Positions 9,327-18,547 of a stretch of 64,000 bases of DNA are shown here, piece after piece. Every line of letters starts with the position of its first letter. Positions within the stretch are counted from its first letter, which is position 1. Under the pieces are notes generated by a model. The model worked only from the letters and a program-made list of their open reading frames with translations, was not told where the DNA came from and ran no database searches. This stretch comes from Rubellimicrobium thermophilum DSM 16684 (GTDB taxonomy: Bacteria > Pseudomonadota > Alphaproteobacteria > Rhodobacterales > Rhodobacteraceae), in the NCBI RefSeq assembly GCF_000442315.1, contig NZ_KE557322.1:336447-400446 (forward strand). Direction: 5' to 3'. A program made the position numbers and the translations under genes.

Positions 9327-10466
9327 ATGCGGATCGCGACTTGGATGGGATCGGCGGCACTGGCGCTGCTGCCGATGACGGGCGCTGCCCTCGCGCAGGA
9401 GGGCGAGACGCTGCCCCCTTGCGAGAACTGTGCCGACAGCATGGTGATCATGTCCTGGGGTGGGGCCTATCAGAACAGCCAGCTCAAGGCCTATGTGGAG
9501 CCCTATGTCGCCCAGACGGGCATCACCGTGACCTGGGACGAGTCCTCCAACGAGGCCGTGGCCAAGCTGCGCGCCGCGCAGGAGGCGGGCAACATGCCCT
9601 TCGACCTCGTGGATGTGGAAGGGCCCGACGCCCAGCGTGCCTGCGACGAGGGTCTGGCCGTCGAGATCGACCATGACGAGGCCCTGGCCCCCGCGCCCGA
9701 TGGCACCCCGGCCAGCGAGGATTTCGGCGAAGCCATCGTCAACGAGTGCTTCGTCCCGCAGATCGTCTTCTCCACGACCTTCGGCTATCGCACGGACGTG
9801 GCCGAGTGGAACGGCCAGACGCCCGACGACATCTGCGATGTCTTCGACCTCGAGACCTTCCCCGGCATGCGCTCTCTCCAGCGCAGCCCGAAGAAGAACC
9901 TCGAATGGGCGCTGGTCTGCGACGGCGTGCCCGCCGAAGAGGTCTATGACGTGCTCTCCACGCCGGAAGGCATCGACCGCGCCCTGGCCAAGCTCGACAC
10001 CATCCGCGACAGCGTGATCTGGTGGACCGCCGGGGCCGAGACGCCGCAGCTTCTGGCCGACAAGGAAGTGGTCATGGGCTCCACCTACAACGGGCGGCTG
10101 TTCTCGGTCATCGCCGAACAGGGCCAGCCGGTCGCGATGCTGTGGGACCATCAGGTCTTCGACTATGACGGCTGGATCGTGCCCGCCGGCCTGTCCGAGG
10201 AGCGGATGAACCGGGTGATGCATTTCCTGCGCTTCGCCACGGATACCCAGCGCCTGGCCGATCAGGCGAAATACATCGCCTACGGGCCGGCCCGGGCTTC
10301 CTCGCAGCCGCTGGTGAGCACGCATGTCGATCTCGGCATCGAGATGGCGCCTCACATGCCCACCAACCCGGAGAACATGACCCATTACATCGTCAACTCC
10401 ATCGACTGGTGGGCCGACAATCAGGACGAGGCCGAGGCCCGGTTCCAGAACTGGCTGGCCCAGTAA
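9327..10466 (+). CDS. ABC transporter periplasmic substrate-binding protein, PotD-like
   Basis: 379-aa binding protein. It has a Sec signal peptide (MRIATWMGSAALALLPMTGAALA, cleavage after ALA near 23; quoted only to mark the region 1-23), then a mature family-1-like fold starting VIMSWGGAYQ. The ATG at 9327 was chosen over an in-frame start 36 bases upstream because the signal peptide begins there. It should capture the ligand for the downstream permeases. Confidence 0.88.
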   Translation: MRIATWMGSAALALLPMTGAALAQEGETLPPCENCADSMVIMSWGGAYQNSQLKAYVEPYVAQTGITVTWDESSNEAVAKLRAAQEAGNMPFDLVDVEGPDAQRACDEGLAVEIDHDEALAPAPDGTPASEDFGEAIVNECFVPQIVFSTTFGYRTDVAEWNGQTPDDICDVFDLETFPGMRSLQRSPKKNLEWALVCDGVPAEEVYDVLSTPEGIDRALAKLDTIRDSVIWWTAGAETPQLLADKEVVMGSTYNGRLFSVIAEQGQPVAMLWDHQVFDYDGWIVPAGLSEERMNRVMHFLRFATDTQRLADQAKYIAYGPARASSQPLVSTHVDLGIEMAPHMPTNPENMTHYIVNSIDWWADNQDEAEARFQNWLAQ

Positions 10467-10482
10467 GGAAAAACCGGCAGGA

Positions 10483-12102
10483 ATGGACCAGGCGGGGGCG
10501 GCGCTGCGGCGGCGTCCCCGCGCGGCAGGGGGCAGGGACATGGCCGACATGACGGTGGACAGGCTGCCGGACGGGCGCGCCGCGCCGGAGGGGACGACGA
10601 TGCTGGCAGCCGATGGCACACCCCTGCGGGTGAGCCTCCAGCGCAGCCTGCGGCGCCAGAAAAGACGGGCCTTCCTTCTGGTGGCGCCGCTTCTGGCCTT
10701 CATCCTGGTGTTCTTCGCCCTGCCGATCGCGGACATGCTGTTCCGCTCGGTGGACAATCACATCGTCCCCGAGACGCTGCCCCGCACCGTGGAGGCGCTG
10801 GCCGAGGATCCCGATCCCGTCCCGGGCGAGCCGGTCTTTGTCGCCCTCTACGAGGATCTGGTCGTCGCCGAGGCCTACAAGCGGCACACCCAGCTCGGCA
10901 CGCGGCTCAACTATGAAATGGGGGGGGCCTCGTCGCTCCTGCGCGGGACGGGACGGGCGATCGGGCGCATCGGGACGGATGTCTATGCCGATCAGTTCGT
11001 GGCCGCCGATCCCGCCTTCGCCGATCCGGCCCGCTGGGCCGCCTGGATGGTCGATCCCGCCATCCGGGCCGCGCTGCCCGAGACGACGGATGCCTATGAC
11101 GCCTGGGCGCGCTTCACCATCGAGGCCGACAACGACGACCCGGCCGAGGAACAGCCGGGCGACATGGTCTATGCCGCGCTCTGGCGCGACCTCGCGGCCG
11201 GTGCGCAGCCGCCGGGCCTGCCGGCCGTCGATGTCTCGGGCTGGGAGACCCCCTCGATCCGCGAGCTGATGATCGAGGCCGAATCGGGCTGGGGCGATCC
11301 CGGGATCTGGTCCACGCTGCGCACCTTCTCTGCCCCCTATACGGCCGGGTATTATCTGGCAGCCCTCGATCTGCGGCTGAGCGAGGACGGCATCGCCCCC
11401 CGCCCGGCCAGCGAACGCATCTACAATGCCCTCTTCCTGCGCACCTTCGTGATGTCGCTTCTCATCACGGGGCTGTGCATCCTTCTGGGCTATCCGGTGG
11501 CCTTCCTGCTCTCCACGCTGCCCGCCCGGACCGCGAACCTGCTGATGATCCTTGTGCTGCTGCCCTTCTGGACCTCGCTGCTGGTGCGGACATCGGCCTG
11601 GAAGGTGCTGCTCCAGCAGCAGGGGGTGATCAATGACATCCTCGTCTGGGCGGGGCTGGTGGCCGACAATGCCCGCCTGGTGATGATCAACAACCAGACG
11701 GGCACCATCATCGCCATGACGCATATCCTGCTGCCCTTCATGATCCTGCCGATGTATTCGGTCATGAAGGGCATCCCGCCCGCCTACATGCGCGCGGCGC
11801 GCAGTCTGGGCGCGAATGACTGGACCGCCTTCTGGCGGGTCTATTTCCCGCAGTCCATTCCCGGCATCGGGGCAGGATCGATCCTCGTCTTCATCCTGGC
11901 CATCGGCTACTACATCACTCCCGAGCTCGTGGGCGGCACGCGGGGCGTCTTCATCTCCAACCGGATCGCCTACCACATCTCCTCGAGCCTCAACTGGGGA
12001 CTGGCCGCCGCGCTGGGGACGATCCTGCTCGTCGCGGTGCTGATCCTCTACTGGATCTATGACCGGCTCGTGGGCATCGACAACGTGAAGCTGGGAGGCT
12101 GA
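10483..12102 (+). CDS. ABC transporter permease, PotB-like, with large insertion
   Basis: Membrane subunit of the importer. The first membrane segment (AFLLVAPLLAFILVFFALPI) is at about residues 63-82. The remaining segments start only near residue 320 (RTFVMSLLITGLCILLGYPV), leaving some 230 residues between them, far more than in standard PotB. The EAA loop (RAARSLGANDWTAFWRVYFP) is intact. The start is uncertain: ATG 10483 or ATG 10540, the latter with a better ribosome-binding site (GGGGGCAGGGAC). It ends four bases before the second permease. Confidence 0.9.
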   Translation: MDQAGAALRRRPRAAGGRDMADMTVDRLPDGRAAPEGTTMLAADGTPLRVSLQRSLRRQKRRAFLLVAPLLAFILVFFALPIADMLFRSVDNHIVPETLPRTVEALAEDPDPVPGEPVFVALYEDLVVAEAYKRHTQLGTRLNYEMGGASSLLRGTGRAIGRIGTDVYADQFVAADPAFADPARWAAWMVDPAIRAALPETTDAYDAWARFTIEADNDDPAEEQPGDMVYAALWRDLAAGAQPPGLPAVDVSGWETPSIRELMIEAESGWGDPGIWSTLRTFSAPYTAGYYLAALDLRLSEDGIAPRPASERIYNALFLRTFVMSLLITGLCILLGYPVAFLLSTLPARTANLLMILVLLPFWTSLLVRTSAWKVLLQQQGVINDILVWAGLVADNARLVMINNQTGTIIAMTHILLPFMILPMYSVMKGIPPAYMRAARSLGANDWTAFWRVYFPQSIPGIGAGSILVFILAIGYYITPELVGGTRGVFISNRIAYHISSSLNWGLAAALGTILLVAVLILYWIYDRLVGIDNVKLGG

Positions 12103-12106
12103 GACC

Positions 12107-12958
12107 ATGGCCCTGCCACGCTATGCAACCCCCGCCCAGCGGGCCTGGCATTACGGCCTGCGGGTCATCGTCGGCCTCGTGCTGTTCTACCTTGTCGCGC
12201 CGATCATCGTCATCATCCCGCTCTCCTTCAACGCACGGGACTTCTTCACCTTCACGCCGGAGATGCTGGCGCTCGACCCGGCGGGCTACTCCCTCAAGCA
12301 CTACCGCGACTTCTTCACCAATATCGACTGGCAGCTGCCGCTCTGGAACTCGCTCAAGATCGCGCCGATGGCGACGCTGATCGCGGTGACGCTTGGCACG
12401 CTGGCCGCGGTGGGACTGTCGCAGGCCCACATGCCCTGGAAACGTGCGATCATGGCGATCCTGATCTCGCCGATGATCGTGCCGCTGATCATCTCGGCTG
12501 CCGGGATGTATTTCTTCTACAGCCGGATCGGGCTCCAGGGGACCTACTGGGGGGTGGTGCTGGCCCATGCGGCGCTGGGCGTGCCCTTCGTCATCATCAC
12601 GGTGACGGCGACGCTCGTCGGCTTCGACCGGTCGCTGACGCGGGCGGCGGCGTCGCTCGGCGCGGGGCCGGTGCGGACCTTCCTCAAGGTGCAGATGCCC
12701 CTCATCATGCCCGGCGTCGTGGCGGGGGGCCTGTTCGCCTTCATCACCTCCTTCGACGAGGTGGTGGTCGTCATGTTCATGGGCGCGGCCGGGCAGAAGA
12801 CCCTGCCCTGGCAGATGTTCACCGGCCTGCGCGAGCAGATCAGCCCCACCATCCTGGCCGCGGCGACGGTGCTGGTCACGGTGTCGATCCTGCTGCTCAT
12901 CGCGCTCGAGCTGCTGCGGCGCCGCAACGAGAGGCTGCGCGGCCTGTCGCCGTCCTGA
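12107..12958 (+). CDS. ABC transporter permease, PotC-like
   Basis: 283-aa second permease with six predicted membrane segments, beginning VIVGLVLFYLVAPIIVIIPL. The EAA motif is RAAASLGAGPVRTFLKVQMP, which docks onto the ATPase. It is the last gene of the importer operon; no clear terminator follows. Confidence 0.93.
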   Translation: MALPRYATPAQRAWHYGLRVIVGLVLFYLVAPIIVIIPLSFNARDFFTFTPEMLALDPAGYSLKHYRDFFTNIDWQLPLWNSLKIAPMATLIAVTLGTLAAVGLSQAHMPWKRAIMAILISPMIVPLIISAAGMYFFYSRIGLQGTYWGVVLAHAALGVPFVIITVTATLVGFDRSLTRAAASLGAGPVRTFLKVQMPLIMPGVVAGGLFAFITSFDEVVVVMFMGAAGQKTLPWQMFTGLREQISPTILAAATVLVTVSILLLIALELLRRRNERLRGLSPS

Positions 12959-13009
12959 TCGCCGCCCGTTGCGGCGGAGGCGCCTCCCGCCGGGCACGGA
13001 CGGGGCGGA

Positions 13010-13945
13010 TCAGCGCAGCAGCCAGAGCCAGAAGGTGCCGGTCAGGAGGCTGAGCGCGGTGCCCAGCAGGACGGCCGAGGCCGCGACACGCATGCCCCGG
13101 CCATACATCGCCGCAAAGAGATAGGCATTGACCCCCGGCGCCATCGCCGCCGTGACGACCGCCGATCGCAGCGGCCCGAGATCCAGACCGACCCATGTCC
13201 CGAGGCCGTAGGCCAGGGCAGGCTGGAGCAGCAGCGACAGCGCGACGATGAACAGGATCGTGGGCCCGTCACCCTCGGGCCGGTATCGCGTGAGCACCCC
13301 GCCCAGCCCGAACGGCGCCGCCGGAATGCCGGCGCGGGCGATGAAATCTACCGCCTCCCGGAGGGTTGCGGGCAGGGGCAGGCCGGTCACGTTGACGGCA
13401 AGGCCCAGCAGGATGCCGAGGACGAGAGGATTGCGCGCCATCGCGCCAGCGACCTGGCGGGGCACGGTCAGGACCGAGTGTCCTGCGCCGCCCGAGCGGA
13501 CGAATTCCATCACCGTGATACCAACAAGATAGCAGAAGGGCGAATGGAAGGCGATGATCGCCAGATTGGGGGCGATGGCGTCGGGGCCGAAGGCGCGCTC
13601 GGTGATCGGCAGGCCAAGCAGCAGCGAGTTGGAAAAGAAGGTCGCGAAACCGATGGCGACGGCATCCTCGGGCGGGCGGCCGAAGATCCGGCGCGCCCCC
13701 GCCATGCCGATCACGAAACAGGCGCCGGCGGCACTGTAGAAGGTGCCGATCAGGGCCGGATCGAAGGCCGTGCCGAGATCCATCCGCGCCAGCCCCCCGA
13801 ACAGCAGGCAGGGTAGGGCGATGCCCTGGGCAAAGCGCATCAGCCCGTCGATATGGGCGGCCTCCAGCAGGCCCGCGCGCGCGCTCGCATAGCCCGCGCC
13901 GATCACGAGAAAGACGGGCAGGATGACGGAGAGGAGCAGGCTCAT
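13010..13945 (-). CDS. AEC family (auxin efflux carrier-like) transporter
   Basis: 311-aa membrane protein with about ten hydrophobic segments in the inverted-repeat pattern of the AEC/bile-acid transporter fold. The N-terminus LSVILPVFLVIGAGYASARAGLL is typical (shown as one signature region, residues 4-26). The substrate is unknown. Its start overlaps the end of the MBL hydrolase gene (ATGA), placing it last in the minus-strand operon. Confidence 0.87.
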   Translation of the reverse strand: MSLLLSVILPVFLVIGAGYASARAGLLEAAHIDGLMRFAQGIALPCLLFGGLARMDLGTAFDPALIGTFYSAAGACFVIGMAGARRIFGRPPEDAVAIGFATFFSNSLLLGLPITERAFGPDAIAPNLAIIAFHSPFCYLVGITVMEFVRSGGAGHSVLTVPRQVAGAMARNPLVLGILLGLAVNVTGLPLPATLREAVDFIARAGIPAAPFGLGGVLTRYRPEGDGPTILFIVALSLLLQPALAYGLGTWVGLDLGPLRSAVVTAAMAPGVNAYLFAAMYGRGMRVAASAVLLGTALSLLTGTFWLWLLR

Positions 13946-14748
13946 GGCGCGAAGGGGATCGCCAGGCCGTCATGCGCCGGGATCACCCCCGGCGGCAGGC
14001 GGGCGGCCAGTTCGGCGTAATCCAGATCCACATGCATGTTGGTGATCACGGCATGCGGAACGCCGGATCGCGCGATCCATTCGAGCGCCAGATCAAGATG
14101 GGCGTGCGTCGGGTGCGGGGTGTAGCGCAGGGCGTCGATGACAAGGCAGTTCAGGCCCTCGAGCAGCGGCCAGACCGATTCGGGAATCGCCGAGACATCG
14201 GGCAGATAGGCCAGATCGCCGATGCGAAAGCCGAGAGCGGGGATCCTGCCGTGCTCGACGGCGAAGGGGATGAAGCAGAGCGGCCCGCCCTCTCCCTCCA
14301 CCGTCACGGGCCCCTCGATCAGCCGCAGGTCGCAGATCGGCGGATAGGCCGATCCGGGCGGGGTCTCGAAGGCATAGCCGAAACGGGCGCGCAATTCGCG
14401 CGCGGTGCGCTCGTCGGCCCAGACGGGCAGGCGCGAGCGCATGTTGTGGACGACAAGGCGCAGATCGTCGATGCCATGCACATGGTCGGCATGGGGATGG
14501 GTGTAGAGCACGGCATCGAGCAGCCCGACGCGGGCATCCAGAAGCTGAAGCCGCAGATCCGGCGAGGTGTCGATGAGCACGCGCGTCGCCCCCCGCGGGC
14601 CCCTGCGCATCGCCAGCGCCGAGCAGCGCCGCCGCCGGTTGCGCGGATCCGCCGGATCGCAGGCGCCCCAGTGCGGCTCTCCGTCCGGGCCGATCCGCGG
14701 CACGCCGCCCGAGGAACCGCAACCGAGGATCGTGAAGGTCGCGCTCAC
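13942..14748 (-). CDS. MBL-fold metal-dependent hydrolase, PhnP-like
   Basis: 268-aa metallo-beta-lactamase fold protein. The metal site THPHADHVHGIDD gives HxHxDH, and the N-terminus FTILGCGSSGGVPRIG is characteristic of the PhnP/phosphodiesterase-like branch. It is coupled by ATGA overlaps to tatD upstream and the AEC transporter downstream. The substrate is not evident. Confidence 0.9.
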   Translation of the reverse strand: MSATFTILGCGSSGGVPRIGPDGEPHWGACDPADPRNRRRRCSALAMRRGPRGATRVLIDTSPDLRLQLLDARVGLLDAVLYTHPHADHVHGIDDLRLVVHNMRSRLPVWADERTARELRARFGYAFETPPGSAYPPICDLRLIEGPVTVEGEGGPLCFIPFAVEHGRIPALGFRIGDLAYLPDVSAIPESVWPLLEGLNCLVIDALRYTPHPTHAHLDLALEWIARSGVPHAVITNMHVDLDYAELAARLPPGVIPAHDGLAIPFAP

Positions 14749-15551
14749 GGCCGGGCCTTCGCGAAGAGACGGTCGAAATTCGCCGTGGTGGCCTTGGCGA
14801 AGGCCTCGGGCGTCAGGCCCCAGAGCGGGGCCAGGGCCCGGGCCGTATGCGCGACATAGGCCGGTTCGTTGCGCTCCCGCACGGGGGGCGGCGCGAGATA
14901 GGGGGCATCCGTCTCGAGCAGGATGCGGTCGAGCGGCGCGGCGGCAAAGATGGCGCGCAGGGATTCGCTGCGGGGGAAGGCGGCAATGCCCGAGGCGGAG
15001 AGGTAGAAGCCCATCTCGATCGCGGCCCGGGCCAGCCTCTCGCCCGAGGAGAAGCAGTGCATGACGCAGGCAAAGGGTCTGCGGGCATGGGCTTCGGACA
15101 GAAGGCGCTCCACATCCGCGTCGGCCTCGCGGGCATGGACGATCAGCGGCAGGCCGGTTTCCTGCGCGGCCTCGATATGGATGCGGAAGGAGCGGCGCTG
15201 GGTCTCGGCCGAAGCCGGGCTGTAATGATAGTCGAGCCCGGATTCGCCGATGCCGACGCAGCGGGGATGGGCCGCGAGGGCGACCAGATCCTCCACGGTC
15301 GCCATCGGTTCCTCGGCGGCGCTCAGGGGATGGGTGCCGACGGCATGGAAGACACCCGCATGCGCCTCGGCGATGGCGCGCACGGGCGGTTCATGGCGCA
15401 GGCGGGTGCAGATGGTGACCATGCGCTCCACCCCGGCGGCGCGGGCCCGGGCCAGAACGGCATCGAGATCCGCCGCAAAGTCGGGGAAATCGAGGTGACA
15501 GTGGCTGTCCACCAGGGGTGCGAGGGGAGGGATCGTGTCGGCTTCGGTCAT
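14745..15551 (-). CDS. TatD family metal-dependent DNase
   Basis: TIM-barrel hydrolase of 268 aa. The metal-binding N-terminus DSHCHLD, VGIGESGLDYHY, PLIVHAR, VMHCFSSGE and ETDAPYLAP are all present, as expected for an active TatD-type 3'-5' nuclease. It follows holB in the operon, as in most proteobacteria. Confidence 0.94.
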   Translation of the reverse strand: MTEADTIPPLAPLVDSHCHLDFPDFAADLDAVLARARAAGVERMVTICTRLRHEPPVRAIAEAHAGVFHAVGTHPLSAAEEPMATVEDLVALAAHPRCVGIGESGLDYHYSPASAETQRRSFRIHIEAAQETGLPLIVHAREADADVERLLSEAHARRPFACVMHCFSSGERLARAAIEMGFYLSASGIAAFPRSESLRAIFAAAPLDRILLETDAPYLAPPPVRERNEPAYVAHTARALAPLWGLTPEAFAKATTANFDRLFAKARP

Positions 15552-15566
15552 GACTGGGCGGCGGTG

Positions 15567-16682
15567 TCAGGCTGCGGCGGCCTGTCGCGCCGTCTGCTCG
15601 ATGGACAGGAGCATATCGAGGATCAGCGCCGCAGGGTCAAGATTGACCGACCGGGCCTGACGGATCCGTGCCGACAGGTTGGCCTGACGCTCGGCCCAGA
15701 GGCGGGCGGCCCGGTCATGGGGAGAGAGGCGGGCGAACAGGGCGGCTTCGCCCGGCGCCGCCTCGGGGAGGGGGCCGCAGAGACCTGCCCGGGCCAGGCG
15801 GGTCAGCAGCAGATCGGCCAGGTCGATCGCCAGGGCGAAACGAGCGTCCTGCATCCGGCCGGCCAGCGATTCGGCCAGACGGATCGCGGCAGCCCGGTCG
15901 AGCCGCGGAAGCGGGGCGAGCAGCGACACGAGATCGGCATAGAGATCGAGCCCGCCTTCGTTCACGAGGCGGACGGCGCGGCCGGGCGAGCCCTGCGCCA
16001 GTTCCGTCAGCGCCAGGGGCCGGTCCGTCGCAAGGCCGATGGCGTCCATGGCGGCGGCCAGATCGGTCGGGGTCAGGGGCGACAGCCGCAGGACGCGGCA
16101 GCGCGACCGGATCGTCGTCAGCAGGCGGGCCGGCTGATGGCAGACCAGCAGCAGCGTGACAAGCGGCGGGGGCTCTTCCAGAAGCTTGAGGATGGCATTG
16201 GCGGCATTGGGGTTCAGATCGTCTGCGGCATCGATGATCACCACGCGCCGCCCGCCATCCGCGGCGGACAGGGCGAGGAAATCGCGCAGGGCCCGCGCGT
16301 CCTCCACGGTAATGACGGTGCGCAGGTTGCCCCGATCATCCGTCCCGCGGCGCAGGACGAACAGGCGCGGATGCGAGCCGGCCCGCACAAGCCGCATGTC
16401 CGCATCGCCGGGCGGCGGCTCCAGGGTCTGCGGAGGCGAGGCGCCGGGCCGCCAGCGGAGCAGGGCCCCCGCGATCCGGTAGGCCAGGGTGGCCTTGCCG
16501 ACCCCGTCCGGCCCCGTCAGGAGCCAGCCCGAATGCACGCGGCCGGCCCGCAGCGCGGCGAGGATGCCCTCCTCGGCGGCCTGCTGGCCGAACAGGGCCG
16601 GTGCTTCGCGCGGATGGGGGGCGCCCGGACGGCGGTCGGGCTCGGGACCGGAGTCCTGTTCGGGGGCGGACGGGCGTGCCAT
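15567..16682 (-). CDS. holB: DNA polymerase III delta' subunit
   Basis: Clamp-loader subunit. The AAA+ ATPase-like core begins LFGQQAAEEGILAAL and has a P-loop region GPDGVGKATLAYR, VVIIDAADDLNPNAANAILKLLEEPP and the sensor-like arginine region TIRSRCRVL. The N-terminal 25 residues are a disordered acidic/proline stretch. The start overlaps the tmk stop by one base, so it is coupled to thymidylate kinase. Confidence 0.93.
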   Translation of the reverse strand: MARPSAPEQDSGPEPDRRPGAPHPREAPALFGQQAAEEGILAALRAGRVHSGWLLTGPDGVGKATLAYRIAGALLRWRPGASPPQTLEPPPGDADMRLVRAGSHPRLFVLRRGTDDRGNLRTVITVEDARALRDFLALSAADGGRRVVIIDAADDLNPNAANAILKLLEEPPPLVTLLLVCHQPARLLTTIRSRCRVLRLSPLTPTDLAAAMDAIGLATDRPLALTELAQGSPGRAVRLVNEGGLDLYADLVSLLAPLPRLDRAAAIRLAESLAGRMQDARFALAIDLADLLLTRLARAGLCGPLPEAAPGEAALFARLSPHDRAARLWAERQANLSARIRQARSVNLDPAALILDMLLSIEQTARQAAAA

Positions 16683-17311
16683 CAGTCAGACAGCCGGGCC
16701 AGGACAAGGGCCGTGGCCTCTCGGGCGATCGCTTCGGGCGGGCGGTCGCCGTCGAGGATACGGATGCGGTCAGGGTCTTCGGCGGCGAGGGCGGCATAGC
16801 CGGTGCGCAGACGCTCCTGAAAGGCAAGGCCCATGTCCTCGAAGCGGTCCTCGCCAGAGCGGCGGGCCAGGCCGCGGGCCAGAGCGCGGCGCGGATCCAT
16901 GTCGATGACAAGGGTCAGATCCGGGTCCTGCCCGATCATGAGGGCATGAAGGCGGTCCACGGTGGCGCGCAGATCGGCCCGGGCGGCCCCCTGATAGACG
17001 CGGGTGGAATCGGCGAAGCGGTCGGTGATCACCACCGCGCCCCGCGCCAGGGCCGGGCGGATCGTGCGTTCCAGATGGTCGCGGCGGGCGGCGGTGAAGA
17101 GCAGGATCTCGGTTTCCGGCGACCAGCGGTCGGGTCCGCCGGTCAGGAGCAGGCGGCGGATCTCCTCGGCGCCGGGGCTGCCGCCCGGCTCCCGCGTGAG
17201 CACGACCTCGCGGCCGGTCGCCCGCAGGGCTTCGGTCAGGAGCCGCGCCTGGGTGGATTTGCCCGAGCCGTCGATCCCCTCGAAGCTGACGAACAGACCG
17301 TCACGCCCCAT
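16682..17311 (-). CDS. tmk: Thymidylate kinase
   Basis: Phosphorylates dTMP to dTDP. Walker A FEGIDGSGKST, the DR motif ITDRFADSTRVYQG, and the LID region ARRSGEDRFE are present. The ATG at 17309-17311 gives the standard N-terminus (GRDGLFVSFEG); an open stretch upstream overlaps the end of dacC and is disregarded. It overlaps dacC by 11 bases. Confidence 0.95.
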   Translation of the reverse strand: MGRDGLFVSFEGIDGSGKSTQARLLTEALRATGREVVLTREPGGSPGAEEIRRLLLTGGPDRWSPETEILLFTAARRDHLERTIRPALARGAVVITDRFADSTRVYQGAARADLRATVDRLHALMIGQDPDLTLVIDMDPRRALARGLARRSGEDRFEDMGLAFQERLRTGYAALAAEDPDRIRILDGDRPPEAIAREATALVLARLSD

Positions 17312-18524
17312 CGCCGCCTGCCGCTGCGGGATCGGTGCCGGTCTGCGGCGCGGCGGCGGGGGGGATGGCCAGGCCGGAGAGGGGGGCAAGTCCGGCCTTG
17401 CCCATCAGCACCCCCAGCGCGGTCTGCAGGCGTGGTCCGAAGCCCCCCGCCGGCACGGCCGTTTCGGCCACGAGCGGCAGGCGCATGTCCGGCAGCCCTT
17501 CGCGGCGCAGGACCAGCTGGGCAATCTCCTGCCCCTGCGCGATCGGCGCGGCGATCGGCCCCTGATAGGCGACGCTCGCTTCCACCCCGTTGCCAAGGGT
17601 GGGGACAAGGATGGCCAGGTCCTTCGGCAGGACAAGGCCCACGGTCGGCTGGGCGCCCATCCAGACCTCGGCTTCGGCGAGGCGGGTGCCGGCCTTGGCC
17701 ACCTCGCGCAGGGCGAACTGGCGGAAGGCCCAGTTGACGATGCGTTCGGCCTCGGTCCGGCGGGCCTGTTCGGAGGGCAGCCCCGTGATGACGAAGATCA
17801 CGCGACGATTGCCCTGCACGGCCGAGCCGACAAGCCCATAGCCCGCTTCGGAGGTATGGCCTGTCTTGAGCCCGTCGGCGCCGGGCACGAGGCCCAGGAT
17901 CGGGTTGCGGTTGTGCCGGTTGGCAGGCACGCGTTCGTCGAAGGCGAATTCCTCCTCGGCAAAGAGGGGATAGAATTCGGGAAAGTCCTCGATCAGATGC
18001 TCGGCCAGGCGCCCCAGGTCATGCATCGACATCACCTGCCCTTCGGCCGGCCAGCCGTTGGAATTGACGAAATGGGAATCGTTCAGGCCCAGTTCGCGGG
18101 CCTTGGCATTCATCAGCGTGGCAAAGCCCGCTTCCGTCCCGTCGGGGGACAGCGCCTCGGCGATCACCACGGTGGCGTCGTTGCCCGACAGCACCACGAT
18201 CCCGCGCAGCAGATCCTCCACCCTCGGACGGTCGAGCGTGTTGAGGAACATCGAGGATCCCCCATAGCTCATGGCATGTTCCGAGACGGGCAGACGGGTG
18301 TCGAGTGTCAGATGCCCGTTCCGGACCGCCTCGAAGGCCATGTAGAGCGTCATCAGCTTGGACATGGAGGCGGGGGGGAGCGGCACATGCGCGTTCTTCT
18401 CCAGAAGAACGGTGCCCGTGGTCTGGTCATAGACCCAGGCCGCGGTGGCTGCGGTCTCGAACTGTTGCGCGCGCAGCGGCAGCGCGAGGAGACAGAAGAG
18501 GATCGCGGCAAGCAGGCGGGTCAT
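17301..18524 (-). CDS. dacC: D-alanyl-D-alanine carboxypeptidase (PBP5/6 type)
   Basis: Low-molecular-weight penicillin-binding protein that trims peptidoglycan pentapeptides. It has a signal peptide (about residues 1-19), the SMSK catalytic tetrad (Ser53/Lys56), SGN near 112 and KTG near 219, then the C-terminal PBP5-like beta domain. The ATG at 18524 is chosen over a GTG two codons upstream because GGGAGG lies five bases before it. The C-terminal tail is Ala/Pro-rich with no clear amphipathic anchor. Confidence 0.92.
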   Translation of the reverse strand: MTRLLAAILFCLLALPLRAQQFETAATAAWVYDQTTGTVLLEKNAHVPLPPASMSKLMTLYMAFEAVRNGHLTLDTRLPVSEHAMSYGGSSMFLNTLDRPRVEDLLRGIVVLSGNDATVVIAEALSPDGTEAGFATLMNAKARELGLNDSHFVNSNGWPAEGQVMSMHDLGRLAEHLIEDFPEFYPLFAEEEFAFDERVPANRHNRNPILGLVPGADGLKTGHTSEAGYGLVGSAVQGNRRVIFVITGLPSEQARRTEAERIVNWAFRQFALREVAKAGTRLAEAEVWMGAQPTVGLVLPKDLAILVPTLGNGVEASVAYQGPIAAPIAQGQEIAQLVLRREGLPDMRLPLVAETAVPAGGFGPRLQTALGVLMGKAGLAPLSGLAIPPAAAPQTGTDPAAAGGDGA

Positions 18525-18547
18525 CGGCACCTCCCGGTCTCTGGGGA

